The notes under the pieces are model-generated. The model did not search any database. It was not told the DNA's origin and saw only the letters and a list, made by a program, of their open reading frames with translations. A DNA stretch of 64,000 bases from NCBI RefSeq assembly GCF_021028995.1, contig NZ_JAJJZG010000015.1:1-64000 (forward strand), read 5' to 3'. Positions 32,625 through 40,125 of this stretch are shown piece by piece. Origin of the DNA: Halobacterium sp. KA-4 (lineage in GTDB: Archaea; Halobacteriota; Halobacteria; Halobacteriales; Halobacteriaceae). Each line of letters begins with the position of its first letter. Within the stretch, counting starts at the first letter, position 1. Made by a program: the position numbers and the translations under genes.

Positions 32625-34515
32625 GGGTACAAGCACGAATGCGGAAGCGCAGAGCGGGATAGACAAAACTGGTCCAGCAGCCGATCTCTTCGAGACGATT
32701 AACGCCGGTGAGAAGATTGTCGTTGTGGATCTGTTCGCCGGTGCTGGTGGGATGAGTTCGGGGGCGATCCGGGTTCTCAGTCAAATCGCTGAAGAAGTCG
32801 GCAAGCCCGTCGACGAAATCGCGGAAGTAATCGCCGTCAATCACTGGAGTTGCGCCCTTGAGACGCATAACAAGAACTACCCTTGGGCAACTCACTTCCA
32901 CTCCAAGATTCAAGAGCTCCGCCCCCGAGACATCATAAAGGACGAGCGCACCGATCTTGAGAAGGGTGATGCGATTCATCTGCTCATAGGGTGTCCTGAC
33001 TGTACGTATTTCTCCAGTGCGCGTGGGGGCGGCCCGAAGGACCCTGACTCCCGTGCAACCCCCAGGGAGATTCTTGATTGGGTTGAGCGATTAGATGTGC
33101 GAAACCTGTTGTTCGAGAATGTGCCGGAATTTGAACAATGGGGCCCGCTAGATTCCGACAATGAAGTAATTGAAAGTAAGAAGGGGGAATACTTCGATAA
33201 CTGGATCAACGCACTCTCCATTGAAGGATTCAACGTCGACTGGCGGGTGTTGAATGCTGCTAATCATGGTGATGCAACGAGCCGTCGACGACTCTTCGTT
33301 GCTGGGCGAAAAGACAGCGGGATCTCGTGGCCAAAACAGAGCCACAGCGAAAACGGGAACGTACCAGGAACTGAAGAATGGCGAACTGCAGCCGACATCA
33401 TCGATTGGAACGATCTGGGCGAATCGGTCTGGACCCGCGACATCGGTGACGGTCGACGAACCCCACTCGTGAACCGAACAATGCAACGGGTAGCTGAGGG
33501 CATCCGGCAGCACGGAACAGATGCGCTCAAACCATTCGCAGACGCGATCGCGGACATTGGACAGGATGACGTCTATGAAATGCGGGAGAACGTTATCCCA
33601 GCGCCAGAAGCGGCACTGGTAGCAGACGCAGTCTCCGAACCATTCCTAGTCAAGTACAATGCAACGTCGACAACCCATCCAACTGCAGAGCCAGGCGAGA
33701 TACACACGCCCGATGTAGGAGAGTTTGCACTCTGTGCGCCCAGGTTAGACCAAGACGGCAGCTCATTCGAGCAAGCGAGTGACGAACAACAACCAATCGA
33801 GTACACAGGCGGGGGGCTGCCCTCACTCTCCTCGAGAACGTGGGTTCTTGGACAGCAATCTGGCGCTCAAGCAAAATCCGCAACTGCCGCTCCCCTTCCA
33901 ACAGTCGCGACTAAGGGTGCAATTAGCCGGTTCACCGCAACCCCGTTTATCCTGCCGAAGAACGGGAAGCAACGAGGATTATTCTCAAACAAGACGTACC
34001 TGAAGAAGCCGCTTCACACGATTGTCGCAGGGCGTATCGACCAAGGATACAGCGTAACGCCGTACCTGGTTCCGTTCTACGGAGAGCGATCAGGGCAGCG
34101 ACCCCGGACCCACGATATCGATGAGCCACATCCAACAATTCCTGCATCAGCAATTAAGCGTGGTCTCACTCAACCGTACTTAGTCGAATACTACGGAAAT
34201 GGGACTGTTCAACCTGTAACTGGACCGCTTCCGACTGTTACAACGAAAGAACGGTTTGCGTTAGTGGTTCCTGAATTATTCCCCCTGGGGATCGATATTA
34301 ACTTCAGAATGCTGAAGCCAGAAGAGTTGGCCGCAGCAATGGGATTCGAGGGCTACGAATTCACGGGGAATAAAACGGAGACGGTAAAGCAGATTGGGAA
34401 CGCTGTCCCCGTCAATGTGGCAGAATCCCTGTGTAAAGAACTGCTTCTTGGAAGTAGCCCGACGCTAGATTCGTTCACCGACTCGGCGACGTCAACTGTT
34501 GAAGCAGATGACTAA
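32614..34515 (+). CDS. DNA (cytosine-5) methyltransferase
   Basis: A C5 cytosine methyltransferase of 633 residues from the ATG at 32614. Motif I is VVVDLFAGAGGMSSG (about 36-50). Motif IV reads GCPDCTYFS instead of G-x-P-P-C-Q-G-F-S but keeps the catalytic Cys (near 129). Motif VI is LLFENVPEF near 167, motif VIII is SRRRLFVAG, and motif X is QIGNAVPVNVAESL. The target-recognition part repeats an -LPTV-TKG/-TIVAG- pattern seen in phage-type enzymes. No endonuclease gene adjoins it, so it is an orphan methylase. The PadR gene begins 85 bp downstream. Target sequence unknown. Confidence 0.88.
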   Translation: MATKGTSTNAEAQSGIDKTGPAADLFETINAGEKIVVVDLFAGAGGMSSGAIRVLSQIAEEVGKPVDEIAEVIAVNHWSCALETHNKNYPWATHFHSKIQELRPRDIIKDERTDLEKGDAIHLLIGCPDCTYFSSARGGGPKDPDSRATPREILDWVERLDVRNLLFENVPEFEQWGPLDSDNEVIESKKGEYFDNWINALSIEGFNVDWRVLNAANHGDATSRRRLFVAGRKDSGISWPKQSHSENGNVPGTEEWRTAADIIDWNDLGESVWTRDIGDGRRTPLVNRTMQRVAEGIRQHGTDALKPFADAIADIGQDDVYEMRENVIPAPEAALVADAVSEPFLVKYNATSTTHPTAEPGEIHTPDVGEFALCAPRLDQDGSSFEQASDEQQPIEYTGGGLPSLSSRTWVLGQQSGAQAKSATAAPLPTVATKGAISRFTATPFILPKNGKQRGLFSNKTYLKKPLHTIVAGRIDQGYSVTPYLVPFYGERSGQRPRTHDIDEPHPTIPASAIKRGLTQPYLVEYYGNGTVQPVTGPLPTVTTKERFALVVPELFPLGIDINFRMLKPEELAAAMGFEGYEFTGNKTETVKQIGNAVPVNVAESLCKELLLGSSPTLDSFTDSATSTVEADD

Positions 34516-34600
34516 TCTGGGACGGTGTAAGCGCGTCTCAAAGTTGTATTGTTCAGCGCACCGAAGTATTATTACATTCGCACGAATAGCGTTTCATGCG

Positions 34601-34897
34601 ATGCAAGACCTCACCGCCTTCCAGCGTGACATGCTGTATGTCGTCGCTGGATTAGACGAACCATACGGACTTGAAATCAAGGGGAAGATGGAGGAATACT
34701 ACGATGTGGAGGTGAATCACGGTCGTCTGTATCCGAACCTCGATATCCTGGCTGAACGCGACTTGCTGAAGAAAGGCAAGCACGACGAGCGGACGAACGA
34801 ATACGAGGTCACTGAGAAAGGTCGGCGGTTCCTCGATCAGCGATCCGCTTGGGAACAACAGCACCACCAACCTGCAGCCCCCGCCCAAGGTGATTAA
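34601..34897 (+). CDS. PadR-family regulator
   Basis: 98 residues from the ATG at 34601: MQDLTAFQRDMLYVVAGLDE, GLEIKGKMEEYYDVEVNHGRLYPNLDILAERDLL, and a wing DERTNEYEVTEKGRRFLDQR. This is the compact PadR-like winged helix seen widely in haloarchaea. The next gene starts one base after its stop, so it is co-transcribed with a small membrane protein, a frequent PadR arrangement. Longer frames to the left overlap the methyltransferase end. Confidence 0.83.
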   Translation: MQDLTAFQRDMLYVVAGLDEPYGLEIKGKMEEYYDVEVNHGRLYPNLDILAERDLLKKGKHDERTNEYEVTEKGRRFLDQRSAWEQQHHQPAAPAQGD

Positions 34898-34898
34898 C

Positions 34899-35129
34899 AT
34901 GTCCAGTAGTAACGCGTTAGATTCCATTAACAGCCACATGGTGCGGCTCAGCGAAGTCATCGACCAAGATAACGAAGCAGCTCGCCTCCAAGGGAGTGTC
35001 CTTACAGGAGCATTACTTGGTGGTTGGCTTGTCGCCGCCGCTATGACTGCTGGCTACTCGCCCCTTATCGCAGCGCTGATGCTCACTGTCGGTGTTATCG
35101 GTGGGATTGGCGCCCGCATCATGCTGTAA
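34899..35129 (+). CDS. Small membrane protein paired with PadR
   Basis: 76 residues with two hydrophobic helices (about 31-50 and 52-72), GALLGGWLVAAAMTAGYSPL and IAALMLTVGVIGGIGARIML, after an amphipathic N-terminus. PadR repressors commonly control an adjacent small membrane protein or transporter. No specific family recognised. Confidence 0.65.
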   Translation: MSSSNALDSINSHMVRLSEVIDQDNEAARLQGSVLTGALLGGWLVAAAMTAGYSPLIAALMLTVGVIGGIGARIML

Positions 35130-35408
35130 CACATCCACAGACCGTACGGCGCGCGAAACAAGTGGGAGAGTAAATACACTCGCCAAAAGCGCGATCGCGA
35201 AAAAAATGGTGGGTGAATGAGCGGCCAACAGTACAACTCAGCACCTTACCAAGCGTTCCAACAAGCCCGTTGCAATGAGTTGGTAAGGGAGAGTCAAGAT
35301 AAGTTTCTGCCCCCCGAGAATAGGATGAAGGGGATGACACTGGGTAGGGCAATTTCTCCCAGAAAAAGCTCACCAACCACCATCGGTAACAAGTACACTT
35401 TCAGACCC
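35130..35408. other. Gap before the MBL-fold gene
   Basis: This stretch contains the first 45-bp repeat (35244-35288). The MBL frame is open from 35217, but its first 64 codons run through this repeat and look unlike the domain. Confidence 0.5.
35244..35288 (+). repeat. 45-bp repeat, copy 1
   Basis: CCTTACCAAGCG - 13 variable bases - GTTGCAATGAG - TTGGTAAGG. The outer CCTTACCAA and TTGGTAAGG are inverted copies of each other. The same structure occurs in opposite orientation at 39148. The two copies enclose the MBL gene, the iterons, orc1-A and the origin. Confidence 0.65.
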
Positions 35409-36788
35409 ATGAACATCAGTTTCAAATACGCAAATCGAAGTAACACCTCCGTCCTCCTGAAATTCGACGGCATCATCGACAACCAAACACTCTGCCTCCT
35501 CGTTGACGCCGGCGAAGGCACCGACGTCGACTCACTCATCAACGAGGATGAAAACGAGTTCCTCGCGGGGATTCTACTCACACACCTCCACCTAGACCAC
35601 TACATATCCCTCGACGAGAATCTTCGCGACAATACGAGAATATACACATCAAAAGAGAACGAGAAAATCCTCAACACCGTTCTTTCAGAAGCGAACTCTA
35701 ACCGCACCAACTCGTTCAACACCCACCAAATTCAGTCCTCTGTCACACCAATCACCGACAGTATAACGATCGGTGATGCTCTCACCATCACACCAGTCCC
35801 AGCTGGACATACACCCGGCGCAACTGGATTCTACATCCAGTTCGGCAGTGATGGCGATACTGAAACTATTCTCATCACTGGCGACTTCACGCGGCGGACT
35901 GTCGCCGGGTATTCAGGGCTCCCCCTCCACGAAACGGACACACTGATTCTCACGGGCGCAACCGCTGACAGCTTCCAGGACTCAATCACAAGCGCCCTAG
36001 ACAAGGCGCTTGAGCACGGAGTTTCTGGCTCCCCAACACTCGTTACTGCATCCGGGTTGAACTGTGTCCACTTCACATATCTCCTCGGGCACCTACTCGA
36101 CCGGACTTCAAGCCCTTCTCAGGTCAACATCGTCGGACAAGCAGCGAAGCTCTACGACGCACTTGGATACGCTGTCCCCAATGTGAACTCTATACAAGAA
36201 TACGACGCTGGCAACGTCGTCGGCGAATCATATATCACGGTTAGCGGGCCGGATATCCCGAACAGCGGAGGGGCGAAACTTCTCTTCGATGAAATCCGCC
36301 ACGACCCGAATGCCGGGTTAATCCAGTTGGTCAGTGGCGATCGGGGCGATATTGCAGATAGTCAATGTACAATTAACCGGTACGTCACCGTCAATCATCC
36401 GACGATGGAGACGGTAGAGAATACCATCGAGCTATTGAATCCAGAGCAAGCCATCATCACGCACCAAACTGGAGACAACTTAGAACGCTACCGGGACCAG
36501 CTACCCACGGCTGTTTGGGCTCCAAAGGACAACCAAACATACACATTCTACAAGGATGGAGAATGGACGCCGCCACACTGGATCAACAAAGAGACTCTGA
36601 GAAAGTACAATAGCAGCACACAACCGATTAAACTTCCTGCGGTCGCCCCTGATACAGATTCATTCAGGCGTATGGGAGTTGACCTTGGGGGCGAGGGAGT
36701 GCTCCTCAATAACGTGATGATGGTTTCTGATACCAATTCGTCCGATTATAAGTATTCGACAGCTTCAACGCCAAATCCCGGAGTTTGA
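35409..36788 (+). CDS. MBL-fold metallo-hydrolase
   Basis: 459 residues from the ATG at 35409 (MNISFKYANRSNTSVLLKFD). The metallo-beta-lactamase fold shows as LLVDAGEGTDVDSL, THLHLDHY (HxHxDH metal site), PVPAGHTPGATGFYI and LITGDFTRRTVAGYSG, the last supplying a metal-site Asp. A C-terminal region with ITHQTGDNLERYR and FYKDGEWTPPHW suggests the beta-CASP/RNase J-like or a related larger MBL group; I am unsure which. It could process RNA or DNA, or hydrolyse a small ester. It lies between the PadR pair and the iterons of the replication region. Confidence 0.75.
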   Translation: MNISFKYANRSNTSVLLKFDGIIDNQTLCLLVDAGEGTDVDSLINEDENEFLAGILLTHLHLDHYISLDENLRDNTRIYTSKENEKILNTVLSEANSNRTNSFNTHQIQSSVTPITDSITIGDALTITPVPAGHTPGATGFYIQFGSDGDTETILITGDFTRRTVAGYSGLPLHETDTLILTGATADSFQDSITSALDKALEHGVSGSPTLVTASGLNCVHFTYLLGHLLDRTSSPSQVNIVGQAAKLYDALGYAVPNVNSIQEYDAGNVVGESYITVSGPDIPNSGGAKLLFDEIRHDPNAGLIQLVSGDRGDIADSQCTINRYVTVNHPTMETVENTIELLNPEQAIITHQTGDNLERYRDQLPTAVWAPKDNQTYTFYKDGEWTPPHWINKETLRKYNSSTQPIKLPAVAPDTDSFRRMGVDLGGEGVLLNNVMMVSDTNSSDYKYSTASTPNPGV

Positions 36789-37161
36789 GGTTGTCTTCGT
36801 AGGTCGAATCAGAGCTAACACGCATGTGTGGGGGTGATCCAATCGGAATCAGGCCTCTGTAGGCAATGCATGAAGATACACATCCCCTTTGCGAGGTGTG
36901 TACTCCAACCCCCCGCTTGCCCAAATGTAGAAGAACAACCCAAACCGAACACCCCCCGCTTGCCCAAATGTAGAAGAACAACCCAAACCGAACACCCCCC
37001 GCTTGCCCAAATGTAGAACAACCCGAACCGAACACCCCCCGCTTGCCCAAATGTAGAACGCAGCCCAATCTATTAGTCCCGTATCCAAAAGCGCCTTGAG
37101 CTACCCACCCCGTAAACGGGTGAGATTCAACATAGACCCCGTTCTAGCCCTCGGCGGGTGA
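36789..37161. other. Iteron-bearing intergenic region
   Basis: No gene. Open frames here run through the iterons and are artefacts of their sequence. The region separates the MBL gene from the 3' end of orc1-A. Confidence 0.7.
36909..37058 (+). repeat. Four iterons downstream of orc1-A
   Basis: Four direct copies of CCCCCCGCTTGCCCAAATGT, each followed by AGAA, start at 36909, 36952, 36995 and 37035, at steps of 43, 43 and 40 bp (close to four helical turns). The spacers (GAACAACCCAAACCGAACA) are also conserved. The same box with A for G (CCCCCCACTTGCCCAAATGT) forms the inverted pair at 38743 and 39088. They are likely binding sites of Orc1-A and could control copy number. Confidence 0.85.
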
Positions 37162-38493
37162 CTAAGACTTCGAGAAGAACTCATCGAGAGACGTGTTGAT
37201 CCGCCCCATCACTACATCCTTTTCGTCAACCACATCTTCAAACCGCTCTTCCTCAGAGATAAGAGCATCAACAAGATATCCAGATTGCCGATTCAACACG
37301 AAGGACTTGTAGACACCCGAATCTGGGCCTTGGCTTTTTCGATGTGATTCCAGTAGTCCATTCGTCTCAAACTCGCTCGTGTACCGGCGAATCGAATCAA
37401 GTGACTTCGTCTCCGTCCCAACCTGGTCGCAGATGTTCTGGTAGACTTTCTTCACCACCGGGGACGGGATGAGTTCGATATCGTGCTTCGACCACGCTTG
37501 CGTGGCTGAAATCGCCAACAGAACACCCTTCTTAGAGAAACTGTACCCCTTCGCAAGACTTAGGACTCGGTCCTTTTCCACTTCATCCTGAGACTGGCGA
37601 ACATGCTCTTCGGCCACAGTCGAAGCGCCCTCATTCACTGCTACATCGCCTGCTGTCCGTAAGAGGTCCACTACTTTTCGAGCATCACCGTGATCCTGTG
37701 CTGCGATCGCTGAAGCCAGCGGAATAACATCTTCCTCAAGAACACCGTCTAAAAAGGCGTCTTCGCGCTTATGGAGGATTTCGCGGAGTTGGCTCGCGTT
37801 GTAGTCATCGAAATGGACGTCGCGTGGGTTAAATGAACTCTCAGCTCGACCATCGAGATCGCGCATGAAGTCCGGCTGGTTGGTGAGTGCGACGACCGAC
37901 ATATCGTTGAATCCGACAAGGTCGTTCATTCGGCTGAGTTGGTAGAGAAGTGCAGAGAACGCAGATTCGCTAGCTCCAGATTTGAGTGGGTTGACGAGAA
38001 GATCGACCTCGTCGATGATAACAACAAGAGCGTCATAATTGGCGTCTACTGCTTCAATAGTTTTAGTGAGAGCCTTGTGAGTCGATAGCCCTTTCACAGA
38101 TATTTTTTCGTCGACGTTGTCCAGCTGGGACACATGCTTTGCGAGTTTTTCGCACGCCTGGAAGTTAGTTTGGAGCCACTCGCAGTTGATTTGGATCGTC
38201 GCGAGGTCTTCATCCTGTTCGTCGAGTGCGGATTGGTACTCGTTGAGGACTCGATTAACGATCAACGATTTGCCGGTTCCAGATGGGCCGTACGCGAGAA
38301 CGTTTGGTGGGGTGCTACCTTGAATGAGAGGTTTGAACAGCGTGATGAGGTTAGAGAGTTGGTTGTCGCGTCCAACGATGCGGTCGTCGGAGATGATGCG
38401 GTTAGTATCTAGGAGATCTCGGTCTTTGAAGATCCCCGTACTTTCATCTCTAACAGCAGCCGAGATATCACCAGAGCCGAGGTTTGATTCCAT
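37162..38493 (-). CDS. Orc1/Cdc6 replication initiator A
   Basis: A 443-residue Orc1/Cdc6-type AAA+ initiator. Walker A is AYGPSGTGKSLIVNRVL, Walker B is LVVIIDEVDLLV, and sensor 1 is MSVVALTNQPDF. The lid region contains DDYNASQLREILHKREDAFLDGV, and a winged helix (RRYTSEFETNGLLES) ends the protein. It should bind the iterons and the inverted boxes that flank its gene and open the origin. The start ATG at 38493 faces the candidate origin, the usual haloarchaeal orc-origin arrangement. It is not very similar to the second orc at 42220 outside the AAA+ motifs. Confidence 0.9.
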   Translation of the reverse strand: MESNLGSGDISAAVRDESTGIFKDRDLLDTNRIISDDRIVGRDNQLSNLITLFKPLIQGSTPPNVLAYGPSGTGKSLIVNRVLNEYQSALDEQDEDLATIQINCEWLQTNFQACEKLAKHVSQLDNVDEKISVKGLSTHKALTKTIEAVDANYDALVVIIDEVDLLVNPLKSGASESAFSALLYQLSRMNDLVGFNDMSVVALTNQPDFMRDLDGRAESSFNPRDVHFDDYNASQLREILHKREDAFLDGVLEEDVIPLASAIAAQDHGDARKVVDLLRTAGDVAVNEGASTVAEEHVRQSQDEVEKDRVLSLAKGYSFSKKGVLLAISATQAWSKHDIELIPSPVVKKVYQNICDQVGTETKSLDSIRRYTSEFETNGLLESHRKSQGPDSGVYKSFVLNRQSGYLVDALISEEERFEDVVDEKDVVMGRINTSLDEFFSKS

Positions 38494-38742
38494 TTAGGGG
38501 TTCTTTTGGATGGACTCACATAAATCCCCACCCACTTACGGAATGTAGAGAGAGATGCCGATATTGAGACTGGTGATTTGGGACGGTTCAAACCTCACAA
38601 TAGGAGAGTCTCATATGGGGGTGGTATCACAACCGGTATTCAGTCCGGAAAGACGCAACCCCATGAGAAATGTATTCGGTAACTGGTGGTGGGCAAGAGT
38701 GAAACATAACGAGAGTGATACGGTTCCAGAGATGGTTGTTCA

Positions 38743-39114
38743 ACCCCCACCCCCCACTTGCCCAAATGTTCCAAGGAAGTTGGTGGGGAGGGGGCCAGCA
38801 GGGAGATGACCTAAGAACGCCGAAAACGCCAAGAACAGCAGAAAGAAGAGGTAAGGGCACCATACTCGCGTTAGCCGTTTCTAGACGAAAGGCTTAACAC
38901 GAATACACGCTAACCATACCCGCACCGCAACTAACACAGGTGTCGACGAGGAACGTAGGCGACACCTGGCCTAGAACAGCATTTTCTTCCTATCTTCTCG
39001 ATTCTTGTTGTTTGAGGTTCTCTCCGCAAGAATTCTTTTCCTCCCATCGTGATTCTGGGCTTCTCCCAACCCTCATCCCCCTCTCGAACATTTGGGCAAG
39101 TGGGGGGTGGGGGT
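38743..39114. other. Candidate replication origin
   Basis: A 27-bp sequence ending CCCCACTTGCCCAAATGT (38743-38769) is repeated perfectly in inverted orientation at 39088-39114. This is the layout of haloarchaeal origins: inverted origin-recognition boxes on either side of an unwinding region, upstream of orc1. The 318 bp between contain a 9-bp hairpin, CAGGTGTCG...CGACACCTG (about 38938-38969), followed by an AT-rich, pyrimidine-rich stretch (about 38980-39050). The core CTTGCCCAAATGT is that of the downstream iterons. Confidence 0.8.
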
Positions 39115-39147
39115 AGCTTTTCTCGGATGGTTGAGGGGACCACCGAA

Positions 39148-39192
39148 CCTTACCAAGTCATTGCAACGCTTCGCACCAATCGCTTGGTAAGG
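39148..39192 (-). repeat. 45-bp repeat, copy 2 (inverted)
   Basis: Read on the minus strand: CCTTACCAAGCG - 13 different bases - GTTGCAATGAC - TTGGTAAGG. The arms match copy 1 at 35244 except for one base, while the 13-nt centre is unrelated, a pattern expected of a site with two conserved arms. The copies are 3.9 kb apart and inverted. Confidence 0.65.
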
Positions 39193-39493
39193 TTCTCGCA
39201 CCAAGCTGGAGGCGGTCGCGAATGAGCTTGGCCAGCCTCCCAACACGGAACTCCCTATTCGGAGTGCGTATCCCAGGACACCCACACACCGTCTTCTTGA
39301 AGGGAAACGCCCGCCGTGAGATGGGTTTGGCGGTCATAGTACCACTAGCGCTGAATGCGTAGATATCACGTGAAGTACCTCGGGGCTTGCCCCCGAGGTA
39401 CTCGACCCACCCCGCCTGTAGACCATCCCATGACACGCTATAACAAGAGCGTGGATATCGGGAGTGTATTTGGTAAGAGTCGATGGAGGCACT
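39193..39493. other. Non-coding stretch between origin and tandem repeat
   Basis: No supported gene. Minus-strand frames here (for example CPGIRTPNREFRVGRL) run out of the 61-bp repeats and lack halophilic composition. Confidence 0.4.
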
Positions 39494-39693
39494 CACCTCT
39501 TTTCCTGAGTGTTTTCTTCCGTGATCTGGAATCGGTTTGCGGGGTGGGGGGACACACCTCTTTTCCTGAGTGTTTTCTTCCGTGATCTGGAACCGGTTTG
39601 CGGGGTGGGGGGACACACCTCTTTTCCTGAGTGTTTTCTTCCGTGATCTGGAACCGGTTTGCGGGGCGGGGGGACACACCTCTTTTCCTGAGT
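39494..39693. repeat. 61-bp tandem repeat, three and a third units
   Basis: Units start at 39494, 39555, 39616 and (partial) 39677 with exact 61-bp spacing. Units differ by one or two substitutions. Each begins CACCTCTTTTCCTGAGTG and later has a GGGG(T/C)GGGGGG run. Read on the other strand, CTCAGGAAAAGAGGTGTG resembles haloarchaeal origin-recognition boxes (GGAAAC core followed by a G-rich end). The period is not a multiple of three, so it is not coding. Confidence 0.85.
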
Positions 39694-39894
39694 CCAAGAG
39701 AAACATTAGCACGTATATGTTGGTGCTTTTCCGGTATTATGGACGAAAGCACGTCCCCGAAACAGGAAGCCCCGCCCTCAAGGAAGCTGCTAGGCGGCTG
39801 AGTGGAGAAGAGTGGTTTACACAGCTGGATCGGTCAGTGTAGATGCACGAGTTCGAGTGAAATCGTGATATATGAATGTGTGGCAGACATGAGA

Positions 39895-39915
39895 CACACC
39901 TCGTTTCCGGAGTGA
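39895..39915 (-). promoter_or_regulatory. Origin-box-like motif
   Basis: ACACCTCGTTTCCGGAGTGA; its complement TCACTCCGGAAACGAGGTGT has the CCGGAAACGAGG core of haloarchaeal origin boxes as I recall them. It lies 200 bp from the tandem repeat, whose units are diverged versions. It may belong to a second origin served by Orc1-B. Confidence 0.5.
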
Positions 39916-40125
39916 CAATGAGGATGGCATCAACGATAGCGGTCTACAAGATCTCTTGGCTGAGAAGATAGCAGCCACGGTCAAGAAATGTCTGTACCAC
40001 CCCCACACCAGATTTCCTGAGAGTTGTGGTTGAGAGGTGTACCAACTGTAACCGCCTCCAACCGTTACCGCAGGTGACATCCTCCGCGCCGTGAACGGCG
40101 CGGCTTCCTTGCATGGGAATACCGG

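Noticed and set aside
35244-35288. Protein-coding explanation of the 45-bp repeats
   Set aside because: Both copies can be read as PYQA-x(3-5)-RCN-x-LVR, but the centre changes non-conservatively and no longer open frame of good composition surrounds copy 2, so a structural site is preferred, though not certain.
36909-37058. CRISPR-like array of short spaced repeats
   Set aside because: Only four units, and the spacers between the repeats are themselves nearly identical. There are no cas genes. They are better explained as iterons of the adjacent orc1 gene.
36706-37068. Minus-strand frames rich in FGQAGG and LGKRGV
   Set aside because: They simply translate the iterons; no start or composition supports a gene.
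39195-39300. tRNA remnant behind the CPGIRTP-type frame
   Set aside because: Frames of this look sometimes come from tRNA T-arms, but no TTCGAATCC-type loop or acceptor stem could be folded here. I found no tRNA or rRNA gene in the window.
39494-39712. Open frames through the 61-bp tandem repeat
   Set aside because: The period is not a multiple of three, all frames stay open by composition, and the predicted peptides are basic and repetitive, unlike real halophilic proteins.
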